This document shows, one piece after another, positions 45,301 to 57,300 of a stretch of DNA of 64,000 nucleotides. The position numbers and the translations under genes are program-made. Each line of letters opens with the position of its first letter. Positions within the stretch are counted from its first letter, which is position 1. The notes beneath the pieces are model-generated. The model ran no database searches, was not told where the DNA came from, and saw only the letters and a program-made list of their open reading frames with translations. Source of the DNA: Cordia subcordata (taxonomy: Eukaryota; Streptophyta; Magnoliopsida; Boraginales; Cordiaceae); NCBI GenBank assembly GCA_028554755.1, contig JAPTOF010000001.1, positions 31,340,501 through 31,404,500 of the forward strand, in the 5' to 3' direction.

Positions 45301-48300
45301 ATGCCCAGTTGGTAAGTTTGCTTTGGCTATCCATGGAAGATTCCATTCAAACATGCTTTCGGAATTGCCAAACCTGTAAATCTATCTGGACTTCTGCTAA
45401 AGTATGATATTTTCATCAAGTTACTCGAGCATTTGATGTTGTGTCTGATATGTTGCGGGCCCAGGCAGATATGGAATTGACAGATTATTACAGCTGGTTT
45501 TACAATTCCATGATTGAATTCCGTGGCTTTTTTTCTGCTCAGTACTGACCCCACAGAGATAGCACAACAATGGGATAATTTGTGCTTGATCTTCTGGTTA
45601 CACGGACTTCGTCCTCGATATAATGCTGTACGTTCTCAATTGCTATCTAGCTCTACGTTGCCAACTCTAGATGATGCTTATGCTCGAGTACAGCGTGCTC
45701 ATTCTCACTTCTTGATTTTTGGTTCGTAAGATGATCAATCTGCCTTGGTTGCTCCGACATCGACCCGTGATGATAACTTTGATCGTGGGGGTCACGGTAG
45801 AGGTCGTGGTACTTCTAGACGAGGGGGAGGTCGCTCAAATGGCCAGCATACTTGTTGTAGTTACTGTAATAAACTTGGTCATGTTCGAGAGAATTGTTGG
45901 ACTCTTCATGGTCGTCCTTCTCAGGTTGCCAATACAGTCCAAACAAATTCTATCGAGTCTTCTACTTCTGCGGTTCCTACTTCGGTGACTGTTACAGGGG
46001 ATGAATATTCCGAGTTCCTACAATATAAGGCATCTAAACAAGCTATGTATCCCGCTTCAACCGCCTCTTTTGCCCAGGCTAGCCCATCCACAGCTCTTAT
46101 AACTCATACTTAACAATGGACTAATTCCTTTCTTACAAGACAATTTAAGCATTTGAACCTTTGATCTCTCAAACCTGTCTGTTAAGTTTTTACATATGCA
46201 GTGGATCATGATTACAGTGCTTATAAATGATCAATATCTGTGTGGTCAACTTGCACTGATGCCCTAATTTTCAATAACTTCCTTTTTCCATGTTCTCTTA
46301 TCAGTCTTATCATTACTTGAACATAATGTGTATAGCTCTTATCTGCAATGGTAGTCTCTCTATCTAGAATATTCTCCCAATTTCTCATGCCTGGTGCTGA
46401 AGTGTGTTAAAATTTCTTTCTGCATTAATCATGTTGAAAGGCTCTATAACATGTGAAGATGAACAGAAGTACTTCCTACTGGCAGTTGATATAAGTTGAA
46501 GAAGGGTGCATCTAATAATGATAACCTCTTCAACATGATATAATACATGAAGAACAGGCATAGTAACACCTGAGTAAACTATTTGACAAGGCAACTGTTC
46601 CGCATGTTGAAGCTTAATGTTGTAATTAGTTAGGTGGTGGGCAAGTAGGTAGATACATGTTTAATTAATGTTATGTATCTTCTTCCAGTTTTGGAGTCCT
46701 GGAGACATGCATGAAATGGGGAAATGCATATCTTTTATATTTCTTAATTGTTTAAATGACAAAGAAAACAGAAACTATCAGAATATTTCATCCCAAACTA
46801 AACTTTTAGTTGTATATTTTGTAAAACTGGATTCCTGCAGTAAATCTGTTGGCAAAAACAAATATTGTCTATGACCATGAAATGGAGGATTTATGAAGGC
46901 ACAAAGGGAAGAGTTGGTGTTTGTGTAAGTGGATCCATAATTTTCTGTAGTGCCATTGTAGACTTAGTTGTTCAGTATCAACAGAATGGATATTATAGGA
47001 AGAATTGCAGTAAAGGCTTGGCATGGCTTGATGAGAAAGTGTTGCTGATTTGTTATCCATAATCATTGTTTTGTTAAGCAATAAAGATTTCATTAATATG
47101 CAATCAAGCAAGGAGCTACCCTGAAATAATTTATACTAGAGTATATCCCGTGCGTCGCATGAGATTTAGTGTTAATATCAATTTTTACAGTTTGTATGAT
47201 GATAAACTATAAATATATTTTTTAAAATTTAAGTCTCTGTAAGTTTTCAATGCTAGTTAATTTCTTTTGGGAGATTTTTGGATAGAACATTTTAGTTGAA
47301 AAATAAAATCAAAAAATGATATGACATGGAAAAAAAGTAAATAGATTAGGAAATAATTTTGTATTGATTGAAGGAATATACTAAATCTGATTTGGAGGGG
47401 AAAAATTCATGACCTGAAGACACGTGGCATCGACTATAAGGACACGTACTCTCTTTTTTATAATATATAAGATTAGCAACTCAAGTTATCTATACATTCT
47501 TGTATATTGTCTATGTTAGTTATACAAGGACTCGTTCAAAAACAAATGTCATGTAACAAATGGACTTTATAAAGACCTCAGAGTTTGGGATTCTATCATT
47601 CTGAAATTTGAGAAAAGGATGGCGGGGTCAAAGAGGAAGTCTTGTCCAGAGGAGGAAGACTAACTCAAATTAGGAGCATACTTCCTGGCCATTTGGTTTA
47701 TTTTGTGTCTTTGCTTTCTATCCCGTGCTCTATAGCGAAGAGGTTGGAGGATACTCAGAACTGATTCTTGTAGGGAACGTTGGAAAGTGAATTTAAATAT
47801 CATCTTGTAAGGTGGGGAGTGGTCAGACGACCTATTGTCAAGGATAAGCTTGATATTAAGTTGTTTTTTCTTTTTCCCTTAATAAAGCTCTTCTTGCAAA
47901 TGGTTATAGAGGTTTATGACATAATTTGGAGAGAAGTATAATGTTTGGATGCCAAATGGTAGGAGAAACTACTCATGTATTGGGGCTTTGGAAGAATAAT
48001 GAGAAAAGTTGGAATTCTTTTATATATCACATTTTCTTTGAGGTAAGTAATGCAGAAAGGTTCTTCCTTTGGGTTGACAAACAAAATGCTTCTTTTTCCT
48101 CTTTAAGGATTTTTTCTCTAATATCTTTTCCTTGGCTGGAGACAAATATGCCATGATAAGCTCAAGTGAACAATGGGTGGATGGTGGTTGTTGATGGGAT
48201 GTGACCTCCATAAGAGAGGCTAATAATTGGCGAGTGGATTAAATTGCCAGTTTCTTTTGGTGCCTAAAAAACTACTGGCTTCTTCAAGGGTGGGAGGATA

Positions 48301-51300
48301 AAGTGAAATGGAATTTGGCTAGAGGTGGCACTTCCATGGTGAAATCTTTCTCTGGAGCTTTTGTTGATGAAACCAAACCTAACATACATGTTGACTTCCT
48401 GTAGAAGGGTATCTGGAAGTTGTGCCCCAACTATAGCTGCCCCTTTTACATGACTTAACATGGTGATCCTCAGAATGAAATAATATCATGCCTTCTCTCC
48501 TTTATATTTCTCTCTTTCTCTCTCTCTCTCTGTCTCTCTCTCTCACACACACACATGCAGAGACACGCACATGAACACACACATACAAGCACATCTATGT
48601 ATCTATGATTCTATTGTCACTTAGGAACTTCCAATGAGCTGGCTACAAAAGCAGGATGATGATTTATTTTTGGTGGTCACTTGAGTGTTATCTCTACCGA
48701 GTGTAAAGAACTGATGCACAAACATGATCAATTACACAAATTTGCTGGAGAATGAAATTTGAATTATAAGATTAGTGCTTCTGTCGCACAATCAGGTTGC
48801 TCGCTATTTTGATCTCCCCTAATAGTGGCATGCTTCCAATCCCCTGCACGTGGTGGACAGAACTGTAGCTTACTTTTTGTTTAATACTTGGCCCTATGAT
48901 TTTTCAACTTTAACTGCTTCTTGTATTTGTTTGAGGCATGCTGAAATGTAATGGTCTGACATAAAAAAGAAAAGGTAATGTTCTGACATTAATTCAGTAT
49001 TCTGATACTTAATTGTATATGTCGATTTCTGCCATTAGTGCTTCTGTTGCACAATCTGGCTGCTGCTACTTGTCCTCCCAGGCAGTGGCATGCTTTCCAT
49101 TCCTCTGCATATGATTGATAGCACTGTAACTTTACTTTTGTTTAATACTTGGTACTATGGTATTTCAACTTTAACCAATTCTCATATTTGTTTGAGGCAT
49201 GCTGATGTGTATTGGTCTGACATTGATTGTTCCAACTACATGATTTTGTTTTCTTGTCATAATATCCAAATTATCTTTTGATGGTTATGGATGTCTCAAT
49301 CATTAGATAATTTATTTTCTTTTTCCACTATCTGGTTTGTAGATTAGAGGTGAGACTACTCACTATGATGCTGTTGCTAATACAGCTGCATCTGGGGTAC
49401 TTTCTGCAAGTTTGAATTCAGGTAAGTTGTTCTATGCACCTTAATTAAAGTAATTACTAAACACATATTGTTTATTGACTCATTAATTGTATTGGAAACT
49501 GTCTGTCTTTCTTGTCAATCAATTAATTTATGCATTATCTTCCTTGATTTTCTTTTGCAGCTAAATCTTTTATGTTTTAAATATATCTGGTGGATTTGTA
49601 CTCTTACCACTTCTTTGCCTCATTCATATTATTTGTCGTATGAAGATGCCCCACTCCCCACTACCCCATCTAGAAAACCCTAAAAAGAGTAGAAACAGAC
49701 CCCAAAATAGTTGACCTGCCTTTCATACATTGTAAGCTTTTAAAAGTATCTGGAACTCTTCCATTAAATAATAACAGAAACATGGCATGATCCTTCACAA
49801 TTTTGGAAGACCAAGATAGCTACTAAATACTTGGAAACTAACACGAGTAGGTTTGTTTGTTAGTATTACATCTCAAATATGAATTCTGCTATGCAAGTGG
49901 AGTGAATTTATAAAGTTAGGAGTAACTCCTAATCTTCTAGATTAGATCAAACTTCTGTAATGACGGACTATTATTCTTCTTCACTTCATAATTATTCATA
50001 AAAACAGAGAAGAAAGATATGAAGAATGGTTGCATCCATTTACTATGCAACCACACAAGAGTATTCAAGAGCCCTTTTATGGAACATAAAAGGAAATAAT
50101 CTTCCTAATAAAGAAGAAAATAACTACTGATTCCTATAATCACTCTTGCAGCTCACGATTTCAATACTAACCAGACATAGTATGTAATTATAGTAATTTC
50201 CTAAACTAATTACTAATCTTTCCAACACTCCCTTTCAAGCTAGCATGAAGATATCATTCATGGTAAGCTTGCCAACCAAAATTAGGAAGACTTTGGAGGA
50301 CTATATTGGCAACTTGGCTAATGGTTGGTACATAAACATGCATATTATGCCAACACCCAATTGTTCTTTGGTGAGGTTTTTATCCATTCCTACATGCTTT
50401 GTTCTGTCCTGTAGACTGGATTGTGGGTGGTTGAGATTATTGGTTTATTATCGCAATAGACTTTGGTAGGTGTTGCTATAAGAGCCGTCAGCTCTACCAG
50501 AGGTCCTTTTATCCATAAGACTTCATAGAATCCATGTGCAACTAAGTGGAATTCGGCTTCTGCACTACTTCTAGCCGCAACACTGTTTTTCACTCTTCCA
50601 AGTAACTGAATTCCTTCCAACAAAGGTGCAGTATCCCAAGGTAAACCTACTGTCATTTATACTGCCTGTCCAATATGTCTCTGTGTTTGCTTCTACCTGA
50701 AGGTCGTTTCTTCTTTTGAATAAGAGTGCCGTTGCAAGAGTTCCTTTGAGATATCTTAAGATTCTAACCACAACCTCAAAGTGAGTAATACCAAGTGAAT
50801 GCATAAACTGGTTTACACACTCATTGCAAAGGCTATGTCTAGTCATGTATGAGCTAGATAAATTAGTCTCCGAATTAATCTTTGACAACATTCACGGTCT
50901 ACCACTTCATTTTCTTGCACTGCTTCCAACTTCAAGTTAGGCAATATAGGTGTCTTTGCTACCTTACACCCAGTCATTCCTGTTTCTTTGAGTAGATCAA
51001 GAGCATGTTTGTGCTAGTTGATTAAGATTCCTTCTTGGATCCTGCAAACTCCATATCTAGAAAATATTTTAGCTTGCCCAAGTCCTTGATTTTAAATTCA
51101 ACCTCACGGTTCTTCTTCAGGTTGTTAATCTCGAGAACATCATCTCTAGCCATGATTATATCATCTATATATACAACTAGGATGGCCACTTTACCTTCGG
51201 TGGAGTGCCTTAAAAAACAGAGTGTGATTAGCTTGGCTTTTTGAGAAGCCATGTTTACTAGCAACACTCCCAAAGTGCTCAAACTAGGGTCTTGGGGATT

Positions 51301-54300
51301 GCTTCAGTCCAAAATAGATTTCTTCATCTTGCACACGTGGACCTCTTCCAAGACTTCTTTCAAACCTGAGTGGAAAGTCCATATACACTTCCTTTTGCAA
51401 ATCTCCTTCCAGAAGCGCATTTTTAACATCCAACTGATGGAGTGGCCAGTTGAAGTTAACTGCAAGAGAAAGAAGAATTTAGATGGAATTTGTTTTAGCA
51501 ATAGGAGCAAAACTCTCTTGATAATCAATCCCGTGAGTTTGAGTGAATCCTTTTGCTATTTTAGTCGTGCTTTATACCTTTCCACACTTCCATTTGGCTT
51601 ACACTTTAAACACCTACTTACAGCCAACTATCTTCTTGTCTGCTGGTATGTTAGTAACACGCCAAGTGTCATTCTTCTTGGGAGCATTCATTTCTTCCAC
51701 CTTTGCTTCCTGAATAGTTATTGGAATAAACGGATTAGAAATCCTAGACACAAAGCTTTATGATTGTTTCACAACTTCTTGTACGACTTGTATTTTACAA
51801 AGGGATGTTTCCTGCATGTTCGGGTTTCTTTTCTTAAGGTAATTAGAAGATCATCCTCCAAAGAAGATAAATTAGACGAGTACAATAAAGGAGAAATAGG
51901 AGAAGGATTATTCTGATTGGTTGTGGTAGAACTATAACTTGGTAAATTGGATTGCGCATTTGCTGGAGGAATAACTGGTATAGTAGTATGTTTGTGAACC
52001 TTTTTTCTGGTATAAACCTGAAGCTCAATAGTACTTTGCCCTTTGGCAGTACTTCTCCGCTCCTCTCTGATAGAATAATTTGTTGCAAAGTATAATTAAG
52101 AGTACCACTAGTTTCCATATTTTCATAGTTGTTTTCTAAACTTGTTAATCAGAATTATCGAATGCAAAGAATTATCTGGAACAGGTAGAGTTAAAGTTTG
52201 CAAAAGTTTTCTTTCTTAATTATGTGCTCCCCTGAAGAGAATGATTGTATAAGGATCAAGAAGGCTGATCCTCAAAAAACATTACTTCCATACCCTCAAA
52301 AAAGTTTTTTGGTGATTGGGCTAAAGCATTTGTATCCCCTCTTGTTAGACGCAAATCCAACAAACACAGATTTTTCCGCTATCATATCTAGTTTGGACCG
52401 AAAATTGTTTCGTATGTGTACATAGCAAAGTACATACAAAAATTCTTTAAAGACAGATTTGCAATGAGCTGATTTATGGAAAAGAAAACTTTTAAAATGA
52501 TTTAGAGGTGTTTCGAATCTAAAAACTCGATGGCATTCTGTTATCAAGTAACAAGCAGTTAAAAGGGCTTGACCTAGAGGTTTTTAGTGACATCAATAGG
52601 AAAAATAATGGCCTGGGCAACTCCAAATAAGTGCCTTTCCTTTCTTTGATGTCATTTTGTTGCGGTGTCTCATGACAAGTTAATTGACAAATAATACCCT
52701 TTTCCAAAAGAAAAATTTCCAAATATTTGTAAAAATGTTCAATTCCATTATATGTTATTAAGATGCCAATTTTGGTTTGGAATTGATTTTCAACCGTAAG
52801 CAAAAATCTTTAAAACATTATTCGACTTCAGAAATTTTTTTTTTTTGGGTCCTTTTCTCTAACAAACAAACCCAACTACGATCATCAATAAAGGTTAGAA
52901 CCATTTCTCTCGAAAAATTGTGTCAACTCTCAATGGGCCCCAGACATCACTGTGAAACAAATAAAATGGTTTCGATGTGAAATTATGGTTTTTGAGGAAA
53001 TGAAAGACGGTGATATTTAGCCAAATGACCAGGTTCAATGAAATTTTGAGCAATCAATCCCTTTAAACAATTCAGGAAACAAATGTTTGAAATATGAAAA
53101 AACTAGGATGTGCTAACCTTCTATGCCATAGCATAACTAGATCATAGAAAAAAGTTGAACTAGTACTAATCCCTGAGCAGCTCTTTTATTCCACAAAACT
53201 ATTCCATCAAAGTAGTACAACCCATTCATTTCTCAGGCAGTTCCTGTCATCTTCCCCAAGCTCTGATACTAGAAAACACCATGAGAAGGAAAGAAAAAAT
53301 ATAGAACAATTAGTGTTTTTCGACAACTGTCGATAGACAGAGGATCGTACACAAGTTTTGGAACATGTAAAACTGATTTTAGTGTGATATTTTCAGAAAT
53401 CTTAATATCTCCTTCGCCTGCTGTGGATGAAAAATGAACTAAACAATTTAAAATAATTTGTCATGTGGTCAGAAGCCCTTGAGTGAATGATCCAAGGACT
53501 GGTTTTTACAGAAAATGAAAGTGCCATAGGATTACTACCTGAAGATGCCATAGAACCAACAGGATGAATGGGATTTTAGCAGCTTAAGAAGTTGATGTAA
53601 TTACACTTTACTGAAGGGTGAGGCTTCAGCTTCATTAGTAGTAGGAGTGCCTTGGTCAGTGGACAGGTTACCCTAGGCATTTGGTGGTCTATTTATAGCA
53701 ATTCTCCTGGATATGTTGTGGTTTTCCACAACACTTTCATATCAAATTGTTTTTGTCTCCTCCACACTGATTTTCCTATCACCAATTTGGGTTTTATTGT
53801 GAATAATCCTGGGGTTCCATCCTAAAAACCAATTGTTTAATGGGAGGCATAGCTTAGGATCTTATGAAGTGGTCTTAGACTTTGTGATTTTTTCATGTGG
53901 GAGGAAATACTCTTAACACTCCCTCTCACGTGTGACCTGATTTGATAATTGAAGAAGCGTCACACGTGGAGAAATTAGAACATCACACGTGGATAAAGAA
54001 GGGTCACACATGGAGTCATGGACAAATATAACTGGCCCATAACTTGGGCTCTGATATCATATTGAGTTACCATCTTATCTAAAAGCTTAAGCTTGTAGAA
54101 AGAATATTGGTTTATTTATTTATTGTGTAAACACGCCCCTCACGTGCAACGTGATTTATTTAGAGCTTGCACGAGAACAATTTAAAATTTTTAAAAGGTT
54201 GTGGCAAGTTTTGAACCTGTGCCATTTGGCTTCCAGGCTTTGATACCATGTGAAGAATCCTGGGATTTCATCCTAAAAACCAATTGGTCAATGGGAGGAG

Positions 54301-57300
54301 TAATCTAGGATCTAATTAAGTGGTCTTAGGCTTTAAGATTTTTCCATGTAAGAGGAAATACTCTAACATTTAGGAATTTGCTAGGGCAGATCCTTTCACA
54401 GGCCTGGTTGCACAAGCAGCCCTTTTTCCCAACTTCATGTGGCTGTGGCTTTCCTCTCTATGCACTTTAGCAAATACCTTATGTCTTGGAGGCAGAGGAT
54501 TTTTCCCAATAATCCAGCCACTTACCTCGTCAAACTCGACGTTCAGATCTGCAAGATACTTGAAGACTCGGCTGACGTCTAGTATCTCTTTCTAACGATT
54601 GCAGTCCTCCTTCGACGTCTATTTGTAATCGTTGAACAAATCAAGGTCCTTCCTAGATTCTTTTAAAAGAATTAAAATACTTTGTCTCAGAATCCTCAGC
54701 TTGATGAATTTCTCCAAGAGACAGTGTTAACTCGTATACTTGGGATTGATTCTCTAGGTCAGAATACACGTGAGACATTTTCCCAAAGGCCTGTGGCCGT
54801 GGACTAGTACAGATAGTTGGGACCAATCACCTCAACCATGGAATTGATCAAAACCATGCCATCACCATTGAATTCTCAGTGTCCCAAATGGCATAGGCTT
54901 TATCCTTCATGTCGGCCCTCATGTCAGGCTTCTTGGCTTCTCCTGTGATATAAATGATTTTGCCTCTTCCTATGATGTACATGTGGATAGATTGTGACCT
55001 CCGAGGAAATTGTCGCCATTCAACCGAATTGTAGTTATCTATATAGGGAGAGTTTTGGACAGATTGAGGCGCTGTCGGGTTCGGTCTAAGACAATGAAGG
55101 CTTAGAGGAAGCAGATGTGATTTTAGACATTTTAGGGGGAAAAGATTCAAATGCTAGGACTCTCTTCTTGACTGTAATATCATAACAACAGAGGAGAATG
55201 ATATGAGGAATGATTGTCCATTTACTCTGCAGCAGTACAAGAGCATTTAAGACTTCTTTCAGTGGAACATAAAAGGAAATAATCTTCCTAATAAAGAAAA
55301 AAATAACTACTGATTCCTATGATAACTATTACAGCTGACAATTTTATTTTTGGTAGGCAATGAAAAATGAAAGCATCCCTTGTAGCTTCTTGCTTCTGTG
55401 GACTTAAATTTTCCAGAAAGAGGTATTTCTGCCAGATATAAGGCAATATATAGTGTCACCCGACTAGCCACTGATCAAATTCCTCCTGTGATCTGCAGAT
55501 CAGTATTGCCTTCAATCAGTCAACTTCTTTTTCTGATTATATGTTTTAGGCAACTATTAACATTTCAACAGCTTGGGGATTTTGATTAAATTAGTAAATT
55601 GTAATCTCTCATTAATAATGATTTGCAGGCGTTCCTTGCATCTTTGGTGTTTTGACATGTGATGACATGGATCAGGTAAATATGTCAAGGAACCAATTTT
55701 CGCAAGAGAAAAATCATTTGATGTTCTATCCTTCTCCTCATTCTTTGTTCGCCTCTGTCTCTCTCATTGTTTGTCTGTGTGACATCAGATGTTCTGAAAA
55801 ATTTCCTTCTTGATGGCTGCAGGCTTTGAATCGAGCTGGTGGTAAGTCTGGGAATAAAGGCGCTGAAGCAGCTCTGACTGCTGTAAGTTGACTTTCTGGC
55901 ATTGAATATTCTTGTTATCCACTTGTTAGGAGGTTGACATAAAATGTGCCACTTCTTTTCCTTTTCACTCTGTCAGCCAGTTCAGAGCAATCGCTCCACT
56001 TTTCAAGTTCTGTTTTCTAGTTATTGCTGAGTGTCCTTGCTTCTAGGTTTTACCCCCATTTGTCTTAGGTTTTGGGAGGGAAGTGGAGAACAAAAAGTCA
56101 AAGGGGCCTATTATAGTCCTTGGAAGTATGTTTCTGACTCCAGAAATATTAGTAGTTGGGTTATAGCTTTCAGTTTGAAATAGCTGACATTCTTAAACCT
56201 AGACATTAATATCATTGGGGCTGATTATGTTCTTTTCTGCATGGTTCTATTTCATTTCATGGAATATAGGAATTATATGTGAAAATGATAATTGTAGAAG
56301 CAAAGAGGTTCACATAGTTAAATCATCAAGAAATTATTTTTAAATTGAGATAGTGTCCGCTCTGTCCAGCTTCCAAATACTCTGTATCCTTCACTTCGTT
56401 GTCTTTTTCCATTTCCCTTTTTACAACAGGTAGTGGGTGTATATTATCTCTTTGATCAAGGTTGAACTTGCACGCAAATTTGACGGGCAGCTTTAGTTTT
56501 TCTGTGTAATATATTTACCACTGTGGTCCACATAGTTTTCTGACAAGCTATTGCAGCTTCAGTTTCTCGATTTTGGAAAGCTGCAAGTAAATTTATTTCC
56601 TGAATTGGTATACTCCACTTGCTTCATGATCTGCATTATAACTTGACCACCTTGACTTATTCCATAACTCTCCATTGATCATGGCCATTCTATTGCTTTA
56701 TTTCCGCGAGATTATTTTATTCTTTTCTTATCATATATTCCTTTGACTTGAAAGAGAACCAAGTGGTGATCCATGCCATGCTATACTAATCAGTGATGTC
56801 AAGTGCCTCATTAGGGCTGTGCATGGCTCTACAATCATCGATTCTCCAATAATTTTCTTTGCTTGTTAGGAAGTCGGAATGACTGAACCTTGTTCTTTGC
56901 CCATTAGGAAGTCGGAAAAACTGAACCTTACTCTAGTTGTGTGGGTTATGTCAACTCATAGAGTGGATCACTAGTAAGCAGCAGCTTTAACACTTGAATT
57001 TCCCATCTCTTTTCTCGCTCTCTGACCTTTGTGCTTTTGTTCTTTGTGTCCTGGATTTTTCATGGGAAGTACAAATTTCTGAAAGTTCATTAGACGTGCA
57101 AGTGAAACATTGAATTCTTGCCTCAACTTTTTGAGGGATGAAGATTTTCCCTTTTTCACTTGATTTTAGATATGAGAAAGCAACGACCATTCAGTTGCCC
57201 CAAACTAATTTTCTGGAAACTTGCAATCCTAGCATATTGAAATGACAATGTGAAGAAATGAATTAGAGAATTTACGAAGTAGAAAGTGTAGATAATTCAA

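Larger units (their letters stand above)
41543..46115 (-). mobile_element. Ty1/copia retrotransposon 1 with an internal inversion, in COS1 intron 3
   Basis: 4573 bp flanked by ATGGA duplications. On the - strand from the left come the 3' LTR (41543-41714), polypurine tract, RNase H, RT and integrase, up to about 44355. The sequence then flips: 44353-46100 is on the + strand, with 157 bp of LTR, primer-binding site, leader and gag. The last 15 bp of the element (46101-46115) are the missing LTR start, back on the - strand. 15 plus 157 equals the 172 bp of the other LTR, so the inversion is exact. The protease region is absent. About five differences between the LTRs over 172 bp suggest a fairly recent insertion. 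Confidence 0.9.
49858..55338 (-). mobile_element. Ty1/copia retrotransposon 2 (decayed), in COS1 intron 4
   Basis: On the - strand: gag at the right (54380-55150), protease and GAG-pre-integrase (53050-53530), integrase, RT, RNase H, then polypurine tract and 3' LTR at the left. The 5' LTR at the right (about 55173-55338) lacks its outer 80-90 bp, so no target duplication can be checked. A TRIM is inserted at 53798-54368. Frameshifts and stops occur in every domain, so it is older than copia 1. Confidence 0.85.

Noticed and set aside
53255..53275. AGCTCTGATACTAG resembling a tRNA-Met primer site
   Set aside because: Lies in degraded GAG-pre-integrase coding sequence with no LTR beside it.
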